Assembly (NCBI GenBank): GCA_001931535.1
Contig: CP016211.1
Span: 13,624,377-13,688,376, forward strand
Direction of reading: 5' to 3'
Source of the DNA: Minicystis rosea
GTDB lineage: Bacteria > Myxococcota_A > Polyangia > Polyangiales > Polyangiaceae
Length of the DNA stretch: 64,000 bases
Of this stretch, positions 27,385 through 36,661 are shown in pieces (position 1 is the stretch's first letter; every line of letters starts with the position of its first letter). Below the pieces are notes generated by a model. The model was not told where the DNA came from and did not search any database. It saw only the letters and a list, made by a program, of their open reading frames with translations. A program made the translations under genes and the position numbers.

Positions 27385-27542
27385 CGCTCGCCGCGCGGCC
27401 CGAAGCCAAGCGGCGAAACCTGAATGGCGTCGGCGCCCTTGCTCGGGCGCGGAACGTGACAGCGAAAGTCGATGTCAGGCCCGAAGCGGCTCGACGTGAA
27501 TGGCGGCTCGGTTGGCTCGGGGAATGGGAGGCTCCACGGAGC

Positions 27543-28997
27543 TTAGTGTTTTTGCGGCCGGCCCAGCGCGATGAGGCCCGCGGTCGACGCGACCCAAACC
27601 ACGTCGCGTGAGGCGTCCCAAGCCAAGGACGCCGAGGTCCACGGGGAGGGCGCTTCGGTGGCGCCGTCGCGCTCGGGTACGGCGATCTCGCCGACGCGCG
27701 CGGCTTCGCCGGCGGTGTCGATTTCGACGACGAACGCAGCGGCGTTGGGCGAGGGGGCCATCAACGCGAGCAAGGGAGCGTCGGGGCTGTCGCCGGCGAA
27801 CGTGATCGCAGGGACGTTGCCGAGCTCCACGACCGTGAAGGTCGCGCCGCCGTCGCGGGAGACGGCGATGCGTTGATGATCGCAGAGCGCCACGGCGCGC
27901 CCGCCCGCGGCGGAGGCGAGGCGCACGGCGCCGCGCGCGCGCTCGGCCATGCGGAGCGCGATCCCCGCGAGCGGGGTCGCGGCCCAACCTTCGTCGTCGC
28001 CGCGGAAGCGCTCGATGGCGGGGCCCGAGCCGCCGGTCGTGAGCGCCACGAGGACACCGCCGCTGGCCGTGATGGCGAGCACGCCGCGCTCGCGCACCGC
28101 CGCGAGCGGCTGCACCGGTGACGTCGCGCAGAGCAACGCGGCGCCCGCGCGGATCCAGAAGCGGCCCGGGGTGGCGGCGAGATCGACCGCGTGGCCTGCG
28201 TCGGCGGGCCAGAGCCCGAGGGACGATTCCACGCCCGCGCGCCACGATCCGATCGCGGCCGCGTCGGCGCCGCCGTCGCGGGCCACGAGGAGCTGACCGC
28301 GCGCCGTTGCGGCGATCACGGCGTCGTCGCCGAGCGCGATGGCCACCGAGCCTTCGCCGAAGGCGAGCCGATGCGGCGCGCGCGCGCCCTCTTCGATGAT
28401 CAAGAGGACCTCGCCCGCGGCGGCCACGCGGCCGGCCTCGGCGGCGACGGCGCGACAGGGCACGTCGGCGCCCGCGCCTTCGAGCGGCGCCCAGCGCGCG
28501 GCGGCCCAGGGGACGGCGATGTCGCCTTCGGTGAGGAGCGTCTCGGCGAGGCCGTCGTCGGGCGCGCTGCCGTCGTCGTCGTCGAGCTCGGGCAGCGCGG
28601 CCTCGTCGATGCCGTCGCCCGGATCTTCGCTCGTGCCTTCCGCGCCGCCGTCGTCGTCGCTGCCGCTCTCGTCGGAGATCAGGCCGTCGTCGTCGGGGTG
28701 ATCCGTGTCCTCGTGCTCGTCTGCGGACTCTTCATCCAGCACGATGCCCTCGTCGAGCGCGCCCACGTCGACCTCGGTGTCGGGCTCGTCGAGCTCGTCG
28801 TCGCTGGTCTCGAGATCGTCGCCGCCGACGTCGAGATCGTCCGCCTCCGCGTCGTCGAGGCCGTCCTCGTCGATCGGGGCCGGCAGCTCGTCCTCGGCGT
28901 CGCCCTCGGCCTCGTCCTCCTCGTCGGCATCGGGAGGCGGCAGAATGAGCTCGTCGTCGAGCCCTTCGGGATCCTCGGGATCGCGTTGCGTCGGCAT
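27543..28997 (-). CDS. Protein with highly acidic N-terminus and beta-propeller-like domain
   Basis: 484 residues. Residues 1-160 are extremely rich in Asp and Glu (for example DADEEDEAEGDAEDELP) and certainly disordered. From about 165 onward the sequence consists of short hydrophobic strands with repeated turns (VAAAGEVLLIIEEGARAP, ISRDGGATFTVVELG, DVVWVASTAGLIALGR), similar to BNR/sialidase-like propellers, including an SRDGGATF Asp-box. No signal peptide is seen, so it is probably cytoplasmic. It starts 35 nt after the lactate dehydrogenase stop on the same strand and may be co-transcribed. Function unknown. Confidence 0.68.
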   Translation of the reverse strand: MPTQRDPEDPEGLDDELILPPPDADEEDEAEGDAEDELPAPIDEDGLDDAEADDLDVGGDDLETSDDELDEPDTEVDVGALDEGIVLDEESADEHEDTDHPDDDGLISDESGSDDDGGAEGTSEDPGDGIDEAALPELDDDDGSAPDDGLAETLLTEGDIAVPWAAARWAPLEGAGADVPCRAVAAEAGRVAAAGEVLLIIEEGARAPHRLAFGEGSVAIALGDDAVIAATARGQLLVARDGGADAAAIGSWRAGVESSLGLWPADAGHAVDLAATPGRFWIRAGAALLCATSPVQPLAAVRERGVLAITASGGVLVALTTGGSGPAIERFRGDDEGWAATPLAGIALRMAERARGAVRLASAAGGRAVALCDHQRIAVSRDGGATFTVVELGNVPAITFAGDSPDAPLLALMAPSPNAAAFVVEIDTAGEAARVGEIAVPERDGATEAPSPWTSASLAWDASRDVVWVASTAGLIALGRPQKH

Positions 28998-29032
28998 CGT
29001 CTTTCTCTATAGCGCGAACGCTCGCGCCGGCC

Positions 29033-29965
29033 TCAATAGCCCAAGTCCGAGGCCGCTTGCTTCAAGATCGCGGCGCTCTCCGCGAGCGCCTTGCGCTCGT
29101 CCGGCGCGAGCGCCGGGGTCAGCGTGGTGAGCACGCCCGCGCGGCCGACGATCCGCGGCAACGACAGCGTGACCTCGGGCACGCCCGCCGCGTCGGGGCA
29201 GAGCGCCGACACGGTGAAGAGCGCACGCTCGTCGCGGAGGATGGCCTGCGCGAGGCGCGCGAGGCCCGCGCCGATGCCGTGGTACGTCGCGCCTTTGCCC
29301 TCGATGATGGCGTAGGCCGCGCGCCGGACGCCCTCGTCGATGCGTGCCTTGTCGGGCGCCGTCACCGGCCGCCCGATCTGCGCTGCGAACGCCTCGAGCG
29401 GCAGGCCGCCCACGCGCGCGTCGGACCAGACGAGCACCTCCGAGTCGCCGTGCTCGCCGAGCACGTAGGCGTGGATCGACGCCGCGGACACGCCGAGGTG
29501 CTCCCCGAGCAAGGCCCGGAACCGCGCGGTGTCGAGGATGGTCCCCGATCCGATCACGCGCCCCGGGGCCGCGCCCGCGAGGCGGATGGCGACGTGGGTC
29601 ATGACGTCCACCGGGTTCGTAGCCACGAGCAGGATGGCGTCGGGGGCGTAGCGCTCGATGCTCGGGATCACGCTCTGGAAGACGCCGGCGTTACGCGCGA
29701 GCAACGAGAGCCGCGTCTCGCCGGGCCGCTGCGAGACGCCGGCCGCGATGATCACGAGCGCGGCGCCCGCGAGATCGGCGTAGTCCCCGGCCGCGACGCG
29801 CACGGCCCGCGCGAACGGCGTGGCGTGGAGGATGTCGCTCGCCTGCGCGACCGCGAGCTTGTGATCGAGATCCACGAGCACGAGCTCGCTGCACGTCCCT
29901 TGGAGCGTCATCGCATATGCCGCGGTGCTCCCGACCATGCCTGCGCCGACGACGCCGATCTTCAT
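29033..29965 (-). CDS. ldh: L-lactate dehydrogenase
   Basis: 310 residues from the ATG at 29965, the normal family length. Rossmann motif GAGMVGS (8-13), NAD-pocket Asp in LVLVDLD, substrate specificity loop GVSQRPGETR with Gln79 and Arg85, NPVD, GTILDTARFR (Asp145, Arg148) and catalytic His172 in GEHGDSEV are all present. The Gln in the specificity loop marks lactate rather than malate dehydrogenase, where an Arg occupies that position. Interconverts pyruvate and L-lactate with NADH in the cytoplasm. The longer in-frame extension upstream is Arg/Ala-rich and overlaps the 17-bp tandem repeat, so it is not adopted. Confidence 0.93.
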   Translation of the reverse strand: MKIGVVGAGMVGSTAAYAMTLQGTCSELVLVDLDHKLAVAQASDILHATPFARAVRVAAGDYADLAGAALVIIAAGVSQRPGETRLSLLARNAGVFQSVIPSIERYAPDAILLVATNPVDVMTHVAIRLAGAAPGRVIGSGTILDTARFRALLGEHLGVSAASIHAYVLGEHGDSEVLVWSDARVGGLPLEAFAAQIGRPVTAPDKARIDEGVRRAAYAIIEGKGATYHGIGAGLARLAQAILRDERALFTVSALCPDAAGVPEVTLSLPRIVGRAGVLTTLTPALAPDERKALAESAAILKQAASDLGY

Positions 29966-30101
29966 GCGCGCGGAGCATGCCACGAGCGGCGCGCGTCGAT
30001 CGCACAATCCACGCATCGACTCTCGAGCTGCTCGCGGCCAAGCGCGCCGGCCCGTACGCTCGTGACGGGCAGCCCGGCCCACGCGCGGCGCGGTCTCCGT
30101 G

Positions 30102-30169
30102 GTGCGCGCTTCGCGGGCGTGCGCGCTTCGCGGGCGTGCGCGCTTCGCGGGCGTGGGCGCTCCGCGGGC
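30102..30169 (+). repeat. Four tandem copies of a 17-bp unit
   Basis: The unit GTGCGCGCTTCGCGGGC is repeated exactly at 30102, 30119 and 30136, followed by a diverged fourth copy at 30153. It lies in the divergent promoter region of lactate dehydrogenase and the HD-domain gene, ending 19 nt before the latter's ATG. Confidence 0.85.
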
Positions 30170-30188
30170 CCCATGATAAGCGGGAATC

Positions 30189-30734
30189 ATGCAAGCCTTC
30201 GCGGTCGTCGTTCAGAGCGCCATCGTCGACGATCTGCTGGCCGCGTGGCGCGAGGCGCTCGGGCGCGACGCCGAGGGATACCGCGGTCACGTGTACCGCG
30301 TGCTCAACTTCGCCCGCGCGCTCGCGGGCACCCGCGAGGCCGATGATGCCATTGCGGCCGCGGCGCTCTTTCACGATCTCGGGATCTGGTCGGACGGCAC
30401 GTTCGACTACCTCGACCCTTCGGCGCGGCGTGCGCGCGAGCACGTGAAAGCGAACCTGCCCGGCGTCGACGCGGCCGAGGTCGAGCGCATGATCAGGCTC
30501 CACCACAAGCTCACGCCGTGCCCGCCCGAGGCCGGCCCGCTCGCGGAGGCGCTCCGCCGCGCCGATCTCGCGGACGTCTCGCTCGGCCTCCTCCGCTCGG
30601 GGCTGCCGCGATCGTTCGTGCGCGAGGTGCGCGAGGCGTTCCCCAACGCCGGGTTTCATCGGTGCCTGCTGCGCGTGAGCACCCAATGGATCGTGCGTCA
30701 CCCGACGCGCCCGCTGCCGATGATGAAGTGGTGA
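30189..30734 (+). CDS. HD-domain protein (predicted metal-dependent phosphohydrolase)
   Basis: 181 residues. Motifs GHVYRVLNFARAL, ALFHDLGIWSD (the HD pair), RMIRLHHKLTP and RRADLADVS give the H...HD...H...D arrangement of HD phosphohydrolases, with all four metal-ligand positions present. Small stand-alone members hydrolyse nucleotides or phosphorylated metabolites; the substrate cannot be told from sequence. Divergent from lactate dehydrogenase and convergent with the alpha/beta hydrolase, 13 nt away. Confidence 0.8.
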   Translation: MQAFAVVVQSAIVDDLLAAWREALGRDAEGYRGHVYRVLNFARALAGTREADDAIAAAALFHDLGIWSDGTFDYLDPSARRAREHVKANLPGVDAAEVERMIRLHHKLTPCPPEAGPLAEALRRADLADVSLGLLRSGLPRSFVREVREAFPNAGFHRCLLRVSTQWIVRHPTRPLPMMKW

Positions 30735-30747
30735 AGGCGCTCCGCCG

Positions 30748-31683
30748 TCACGGCGCGCCGAAGAACGAGAGCAGCAACCGATTCACGTCCTCCGGCCGCT
30801 CGCGTTGGAGGAAGTGGCCGGCGCTCGGGATCACGTGCGCTTCGAAGCGTGCCGCGTGAAATCGCGCCTCGTCTTCGCCGACCTCGGCGCCGATGCACCC
30901 ATCCTCCGCGCCCTGGAGCCGCAGTGTCGGCACCGTCGCGGGCGCGAGGACCCGCCGCATCGACGCGCGCGCGAGCGCACCGGGAATCGCGCGGTAATAG
31001 CCGAGCACCGGCCCAATGCGATCACGAATCCCGGCCTTCACCCTCGCCATTTCGTCGGCGCTCGCGCGGTAGCTCGGCGACCAATCGCGCCACAGCCGAT
31101 CGACGAGCGCGAGGTCGTCCCTGCGCAGCGCCGCGTCCGCGACATAGCGGAGCTGGAAGAACAGCATGTACCAGCTCCGCCGCATCTGCGCGGCCCTGGT
31201 GAAGGCCCGGAGGAACGCGGCCGGGTGCGGCACCGCGAGCGCCGCGAGGTGCGAGACGCGGGCCGGCGCGAGCGCGGCGGCCGCATACGCCGCGGCGGCA
31301 CCCCAATCGTGGCCGAGGAGCCGCACCGGCGCGTCCGGTGAGAATCGATCCGCGAGCGCCAGCAAATCGCCGCCGAGCGCCGGCAAATCATAGCGTCCAC
31401 TGCGCGGGATTCCGCTCTTCGCATAGCCGCGCATGGTGGGTACGAGCACCTGATAGCCGGCGGCGGTGAGCGCCGGGATCTGTGCCCGGAACGTGCTCGC
31501 ATCGTCCGGGAACCCATGGGCCGCAATCACGACTGGGCCTTCGCCGTGGCTCGCGACCTCGAGGGTGACGTCCGGGAGATCGATATCGTCGGCGTGCGCC
31601 AAGGGGCCTCCGCGTGTGAAATCCGTGTCCAATCGGGCGCAGTGCTGATTAGCGCGCGCGACGATGATAGCGTGTGTCGTCAT
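30748..31683 (-). CDS. Alpha/beta hydrolase, epoxide hydrolase / haloalkane dehalogenase-like
   Basis: 311 residues if started at the ATG at 31683. Oxyanion motif AAHGFPDD, nucleophile elbow LLGHDWGAA with Asp126 as nucleophile, a cap region, an acid in GAEDGCIG and the His in PSAGHFLQRE. An Asp nucleophile in GHDWG is typical of epoxide hydrolases and haloalkane dehalogenases. The ATG shares the CATG at 31681-31684 with the divergent DUF2169 start, leaving no promoter, so a TTG at 31602 just before the conserved domain is a possible true start. The longer 344-codon frame runs into DUF2169 coding sequence and is rejected. Confidence 0.85.
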   Translation of the reverse strand: MTTHAIIVARANQHCARLDTDFTRGGPLAHADDIDLPDVTLEVASHGEGPVVIAAHGFPDDASTFRAQIPALTAAGYQVLVPTMRGYAKSGIPRSGRYDLPALGGDLLALADRFSPDAPVRLLGHDWGAAAAYAAAALAPARVSHLAALAVPHPAAFLRAFTRAAQMRRSWYMLFFQLRYVADAALRRDDLALVDRLWRDWSPSYRASADEMARVKAGIRDRIGPVLGYYRAIPGALARASMRRVLAPATVPTLRLQGAEDGCIGAEVGEDEARFHAARFEAHVIPSAGHFLQRERPEDVNRLLLSFFGAP

Positions 31684-34294
31684 GGAGCTCGTCTCCGTCT
31701 GCGCCCTGCGCGCCACCTCGGTCCTTTGGCAGAAGGGGCCCGCGTCGTGGGTCCTCACCGTCGTCTGCAAGGCGACCTTCAACCTCGCGCCGGGCGAGTC
31801 GACGCTCGCCGAGGATCAGGAAGCTCCGAACGAAGCGGATGGGCATTGGGACGACGACGTCTCCCGCAGCGTCTATGCGCCGAGCGACACGGCGCCGCTC
31901 AAGGTGCGCGCCGACATCGTCCTCGTGGGCTCGGCGTTCGCGCCCGGCGGGGTGCCGGTGCGATCGCTCGTGGCCCGCATCGTCGCCAACAAGCTCGACA
32001 AGTCGATCGAGTGCTGTGCCGATCGCGTGGTCGCGCGCGACGGCAGCATTCAAGAGGGCAGCGGCTTCACCCGCATGCCGCTCGTCTACGAGCGCGCCGC
32101 GGGCGGCCCGGGCACGTCGAACCCGGTCGGCGTGCGCCGCGACGCGCGCGACGGCTACGGCCGCCTCACGCTGCCGAACCTCCAGGCGCCGGGCGCCCGC
32201 GTGAAAGGGCCCGAAGGCCTCGAGCCCATCGGCTTCGGCCCTCTCTCGCCGCGCTGGCCGCAGCGCGCGGAGAAGCTCGGTCGCTATGCCGCCTCGTGGT
32301 CGCCGCGCGATTGGAACACGCGCCCGCTCCCCGGCGACATCGATCTCGCGCACTTCAACGTCGCGCCGCCCGATCAGCAGGTCCCCGTGCTCCGCGACAA
32401 CGAGCGCCTCGTGCTGGAGAACCTGCACCGCGAGCACCCGCGCCTCATGACCTCGCTCCCGGGCATTCGCCCCTGCGCCTTCGTCGAGGGCCGCACCGGC
32501 GCGCCGTTCCGCTTGCCGATGCACGCCGACACGCTCTGGATCGACAGCGATCGCGGCATCATGACGGTCACCTGGCGGCGGCAGCTCCCGCTCGATCGGC
32601 CCGACGAGCAGGGCCGCGTCGTGTTGGCGATGGAGCAGCCCGGCCAGACGCTCTCGTGGAGCGACGTCGAGGCGCGCCTCCACGCCGACAGCAAGCCCGA
32701 TCCCGAGACCATCGCGCCGCCTCCGCCTTCGAGCGAGCGCACGTCGGCGGCGTTGCGCGTGCGTCCACCATCGGTGACCTTGCCGTTCGCCTCGGTGGAG
32801 TCGCCGACCGCGTCGACGATGCAGTTCGCGCAGCCCACGCCGCGCGCGGAGATCGTCGGTCGCGACAGCGCGCTCCCCTTCTCGTCGCCGCCGTCGTCGG
32901 GCCCCCACTCGCCGCCGATCTCCTCGGGAGCCTCCGTGCTCATGAGCCCGCCGTGGGCCGCGAAGCCGCCCGCGCGCAGCGAGCCCGACTCCGCGGTCTA
33001 CGCGGTCGGCCCTTCCTCCGCCGCGCTTCCACCCGCGGGCGCGAAGCCGAGCTCGGTCACGTTGCCTCCCGCCGTCGCGCCCCCGCCGCCCGCGGGCTCC
33101 CTCGCGACCTCGGTCACGCTGCCGGCCACACCCGTCGCGCCGCTGCCCACCATCGCACCTCCTGGGATCGCGCCTCCGCCTGCGATCACGCCTCCGCCGG
33201 CCATCCCGCCGCCCGCTGCCGTCGCACCGCCTGCGATCGCACCGCCCGCAATCGCGCCGCCTGCGGCCGTCGCGCCGCCGCCTGCCATCGAGAGCCCATG
33301 GGCAACGGGCATCTCCGGCAGCGCCGCGGCCCCGCCTCCGCCGGCCTCGGCGACGCCGTTCGTGGGCATGGCGGCGGCCTCGGCGGCGGGCGTGCTCGCC
33401 GCGTCGACGGTCGCCAAAGAAGCGTGGGCGCGCCCCGAGCCGATCAAGATCGCGCCCGTCCCCGTCGCGGCCCCCGCGCCCGTGCCCGCGCCGAGCGGTG
33501 GCTCCGAGATCCTCGAGCTGCTCTGGTTCGATCCCGAGAGCGTCCCGCGCATCCGTCGCATGCGCGAGTGGAAGCCCATCCTCGACGCGCTCGAGCAGCG
33601 CCCCGTCGATCGCGATCTCGACGATCCCGCCCTCGCCTCCGAGCCCATGGAGATGGAAGATCGCCGCGAGGTCTTCGAGATCCTCGTCCACGCCGCCTCG
33701 ACCGACGCGGCCGGCGTCGATCGCACCCTCTTCCGCGGCGTGCGCCCCGACGGCAAGTTCGTCCCGCAAATCACGCTGATCGTCGCCGATCTGACCTTCC
33801 CCTTCGACGAGCTCGGCACGCTCAAGGCGACCGTGAGCACCGTCGGTCCCTTGGTCACGCCGGCCGACGAAGCCCTCAAGGCCGCCGTCGAGAGCGCCAA
33901 GGAGTTCTTGAAGACCGCCGACGAGCTCACGCCCCCTTCGGTCGCCGAGAACATGACCGCGCGCGTCCGCGAAGCCTGGTCGCAGAGCAAACGCACGCTC
34001 CCCGAGACGCACCTCGAAGAGCAGACCGATCGCGTCCTCCTCTCGCAGCGCCGCTACCAGAAGCGCATCGTCTTCGGCGCCCCGCACCTGCGCTGCCTCG
34101 CGCGCATCGACGACGCGCCGCCCATCCCCGCCTACCTGCCCGAGAGCCTCGCCAAGAAGCTCCCCATGTTCCAACGCTTCCGCGGCCGCCTCATCGCCGA
34201 GGTCCACCAACAAGCCGACCAATACGAGACTCACGCGGCCGCGCTGCGGGTGGTGGCTTTGGCGCGCGTCACGGCTCGCAAGTCGGAGTGGTGA
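31682..34294 (+). CDS. DUF2169 domain protein (T6SS-associated adaptor family)
   Basis: 870 residues from the ATG at 31682. The N-terminal 320 residues carry the DUF2169 signature: VVCKATFNL, DDDVSRSVYAPSDTAPLK, MPLVYERAAGGPG, FGPLSPRWPQR and FNVAPPDQQVP. DUF2169 proteins are known as adaptors that load effectors onto VgrG/PAAR spikes of type VI secretion. A long Pro/Ala-rich stretch with APPPAI-type repeats (about 400-590) joins a second, helical domain (about 600-870, starting EILELLWFDPESVPRIRRM) found in related myxobacterial proteins but of unknown role. No vgrG is adjacent; the T6SS island is 7.7 kb downstream. Confidence 0.85.
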   Translation: MELVSVCALRATSVLWQKGPASWVLTVVCKATFNLAPGESTLAEDQEAPNEADGHWDDDVSRSVYAPSDTAPLKVRADIVLVGSAFAPGGVPVRSLVARIVANKLDKSIECCADRVVARDGSIQEGSGFTRMPLVYERAAGGPGTSNPVGVRRDARDGYGRLTLPNLQAPGARVKGPEGLEPIGFGPLSPRWPQRAEKLGRYAASWSPRDWNTRPLPGDIDLAHFNVAPPDQQVPVLRDNERLVLENLHREHPRLMTSLPGIRPCAFVEGRTGAPFRLPMHADTLWIDSDRGIMTVTWRRQLPLDRPDEQGRVVLAMEQPGQTLSWSDVEARLHADSKPDPETIAPPPPSSERTSAALRVRPPSVTLPFASVESPTASTMQFAQPTPRAEIVGRDSALPFSSPPSSGPHSPPISSGASVLMSPPWAAKPPARSEPDSAVYAVGPSSAALPPAGAKPSSVTLPPAVAPPPPAGSLATSVTLPATPVAPLPTIAPPGIAPPPAITPPPAIPPPAAVAPPAIAPPAIAPPAAVAPPPAIESPWATGISGSAAAPPPPASATPFVGMAAASAAGVLAASTVAKEAWARPEPIKIAPVPVAAPAPVPAPSGGSEILELLWFDPESVPRIRRMREWKPILDALEQRPVDRDLDDPALASEPMEMEDRREVFEILVHAASTDAAGVDRTLFRGVRPDGKFVPQITLIVADLTFPFDELGTLKATVSTVGPLVTPADEALKAAVESAKEFLKTADELTPPSVAENMTARVREAWSQSKRTLPETHLEEQTDRVLLSQRRYQKRIVFGAPHLRCLARIDDAPPIPAYLPESLAKKLPMFQRFRGRLIAEVHQQADQYETHAAALRVVALARVTARKSEW

Positions 34295-34379
34295 GCGCGC
34301 GCGGCGCTCGACGGTCTCGTTGGGCCGGCCCCCCGCGCTCGTGCTTGCTCGTCCGCTTCGCTCGTGGTCGCATCGTTCG

Positions 34380-35252
34380 ATGCAGAACGAACGCTATTAC
34401 CGGCACTCCGGGCGCTACTCGCCGGCCGTCTTAGTGAAGGCGCTCGCCGCCGGTTTGAGCGCGTCCTTGCCGCTCGCTTTCGTCTACTCGTACATCATCG
34501 TCTACATACCGATCGTCGGCGTCATCACCTTCGCCCTCACCGCGGGGTTCGGGGCGCTGCTCGGCTTTCTCGTGGGCCAAGTGCTGCACGCCGGCAAGGT
34601 GCGCAGCCAGGCCGCGGCGCTGGCGGCAGCGGTGCCCGTATCCCTCTTTGCCCTCTGGGCGGCGTGGGTGACCTGGGTCTATGCGCTCATGCACCGGGCC
34701 GATGTCGACGTGGCGTTCCTCGACCTCGCCGCGAATCCGGGCGGGCTCTGGAACCTCATCAACGTCATCAACGACAAGGGCGCCTGGAACCTCAAGGGCT
34801 TCACGCCGACAGGGGGCCTGCTCTGGGGCCTCTGGGCGCTCGAGGCCGCCATCATCGTGGGGCTCGCCGTCCTGGTGGCTTACGAGGCGGTGAACGTCCC
34901 TTTCTGCGAGCCGTGCGACGTCTGGTGCGCGGAGCACAAGGCCATGGCGACGCTGGGATCGACCACGAAGCGCGCGCTCGCGCCCCGCCTCGAACAGGGC
35001 GACTACGCCGTCCTCCGGGAGACTCCGCACGTCTCGGATCTCGCGTTCACCCGCCTCGATCTCCACCAGTGCCCGACATGCCAGGGCACGGCCACGCTCT
35101 CCGCCACGTCCGTGACCGTCACGGTGAAGAAGGACAAGCGCGAGACGTCGGAGACCGTGCTCTTCAAATACCTCCTCGTCCCTCCGGCCGATCTCGCCAC
35201 CGTGACGGCCATGGTCGCCGCGGGGCAGGCTCAGGCGGCCGCGGAGGAGTGA
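34380..35252 (+). CDS. Integral membrane protein with cytoplasmic Cys motifs
   Basis: 290 residues from the ATG at 34380 (MQNERYYRHSGRYSP). Four or five hydrophobic helices lie between residues 18 and 190 (LPLAFVYSYIIVYIPIVG, VITFALTAGFGALLGFL, AVPVSLFALWAAWVTWVY, LLWGLWALEAAIIVGLAVL). A soluble C-terminal domain carries FCEPCDVWC and a HQCPTCQG pair that could bind zinc. The N-terminal fold resembles small ion-channel-like or DUF-type membrane proteins, not assigned. Same direction as the preceding DUF2169 gene, 85 nt downstream. Confidence 0.72.
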   Translation: MQNERYYRHSGRYSPAVLVKALAAGLSASLPLAFVYSYIIVYIPIVGVITFALTAGFGALLGFLVGQVLHAGKVRSQAAALAAAVPVSLFALWAAWVTWVYALMHRADVDVAFLDLAANPGGLWNLINVINDKGAWNLKGFTPTGGLLWGLWALEAAIIVGLAVLVAYEAVNVPFCEPCDVWCAEHKAMATLGSTTKRALAPRLEQGDYAVLRETPHVSDLAFTRLDLHQCPTCQGTATLSATSVTVTVKKDKRETSETVLFKYLLVPPADLATVTAMVAAGQAQAAAEE

Positions 35253-35487
35253 AGCGCGCGCGAGCGCCGGTGCGATCCAGCCATGTGTCCCATGCGCGCA
35301 TGGCGCGTGGCCGCAGGCGCCGCGCGACACTCTTCGAGGACGATGCCGCCACGGATCTGCTTGATCGCCGGGTCGTGAAGCGCGCGGCGGTCGACCGGAT
35401 GCGAGACGCCGCCGGCCTCGACGAGGCTCGACGCTGGTCGCTGTCCGGTGCGGGCCCGAGGTGGCGCACCGCCCCTTCGCGCTCCGC

Positions 35488-36276
35488 TCAAAGCGTCTTG
35501 ATCAGCCCACCATCGATGACGTAGTTGGACCCGGTCACGTTGGCGGTCCTCTCCGACGCGAGCATCACCACGAGCGTCGCCACCTCCTCCGGCGTGGTGA
35601 AGCGCTTCGTGGCGAACCCTCCGATGCTGGCCACCACGGCGTCGCGCGCGGCCTCGACGTCGACCCCCTTGAGCCTCGCCACCGTGTGGGCCACGCCCTT
35701 CTCCCCGAGCCACAGATCGGTGCTGACGGGCCCGGGCGAGACGTCGTTGATGCGAATCCCGCGCGGCCCGAGCTCCTGCGACAGCGACTTGGTCAGGTTC
35801 ACGAGCGCCGCCTTGGCCGCGCCGTAATCGATGGTGCCCCCGTCCGGCTGGAAGAAGGCATTGACGGAGGCGACGTTGACGATCGCGCCGCCCCCCTGCT
35901 TCAGCATCTGCGCGACGGCCGCTCGCGTCGCTCGCAGCGCCGGGAAGAAGTTCATGTTCATGGCCCACTCGAACTCCTCGTCGCTCGTGGCCAGAAACCC
36001 TTCGAGCCTGAGCCGCACGGCGCCGACGTTGTTGACGAGCACGTCGACCCGCCCGTGCTCTTCGACGGCGCGTTGCACGAGGCGCGCGGGCCCGTCCTTC
36101 GCCGTGAGATCGACCGACATCGCGGTTACGCCGGGCAGCCCCTCGAGGCTCTGCGTGGTGCGCGCGCCGGCGACCACCTTGGCCCCCTCGTCCACGAACG
36201 CGCGGGTCACGGCCAGGCCGATTCCCTTGCTGGCCCCGGTCACGACGACGACCTTCCCTGCGAGCTTCAGATCCAT
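35488..36276 (-). CDS. Short-chain dehydrogenase/reductase (SDR)
   Basis: 262 residues. Classical SDR: cofactor motif TGASKGIG (13-20), VNNVGA (81-86), active-site Ser137 (NVASV), Tyr151 and Lys155 (DYGAAKAAL), and the SPGPVSTD segment after the active site. GARTT after beta2 suggests NADP(H) preference. An oxidoreductase of the FabG-like classical subgroup; substrate unknown. It stands alone, convergent with the membrane protein gene. Confidence 0.92.
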   Translation of the reverse strand: MDLKLAGKVVVVTGASKGIGLAVTRAFVDEGAKVVAGARTTQSLEGLPGVTAMSVDLTAKDGPARLVQRAVEEHGRVDVLVNNVGAVRLRLEGFLATSDEEFEWAMNMNFFPALRATRAAVAQMLKQGGGAIVNVASVNAFFQPDGGTIDYGAAKAALVNLTKSLSQELGPRGIRINDVSPGPVSTDLWLGEKGVAHTVARLKGVDVEAARDAVVASIGGFATKRFTTPEEVATLVVMLASERTANVTGSNYVIDGGLIKTL

Positions 36277-36661
36277 GCTGTCTCCTCGATGATGAACATG
36301 ATGGGAGAAAGCCCAGTAGCACTGCCGGTGCCGAGCCGCGATCCTCGCGCCTCGACGTGATTTCGGAGACGAGCGGGGGTGAGCGCCGTCCGGTCGAAGA
36401 AGGCCGAGAGGACGGCGACCTCACTCCCGAAGGCGCCGAGCTTGTTCGGATTGAAGCGCTCATCCTCGCGCTGGATGCGTATCCAATAAACCTCCTCGAG
36501 CGCCTCCTGGTGCCTCCCGCTAGGCTCTGTCTGACGACGTCGCGAGCGCACCGCAGCTAGGGGAGAGCGAGCGAGGAATACTCTCGTAGCTCGAGCGAGC
36601 TCCTTGACAACCCTCGAGAACACGGGACCATCCTCCGGTCCCTATTTCAAGGAGGCATAGA
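36277..36661. other. Non-coding gap, possible short ORF
   Basis: 385 nt. A 118-codon minus-strand frame (36267-36623) overlaps the SDR start and a 67-codon plus-strand frame exists, but neither has a recognised family or ribosome-binding site. The right end holds the promoter and Shine-Dalgarno of the gene at 36662. Confidence 0.4.
36604..36655 (+). promoter_or_regulatory. TTGACA -35 box and strong Shine-Dalgarno
   Basis: A perfect TTGACA lies at 36604-36609. The -10 region is poor (ACCATC at 36627 after a 17-nt spacer), so a -35-driven or activator-dependent promoter is possible. AAGGAGG at 36649-36655 is a near-complete Shine-Dalgarno 6 nt before the ATG, the best ribosome-binding site noticed in the window. 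Confidence 0.4.

Noticed and set aside
29966..30190. N-terminal extension of lactate dehydrogenase
   Set aside because: The extension translates the 17-bp tandem repeat. The family starts at MKIGVVGAGMVG.
36267..36623. 118-codon minus-strand frame upstream of the SDR
   Set aside because: It overlaps the SDR start, lacks a ribosome-binding site and matches no regulator family.
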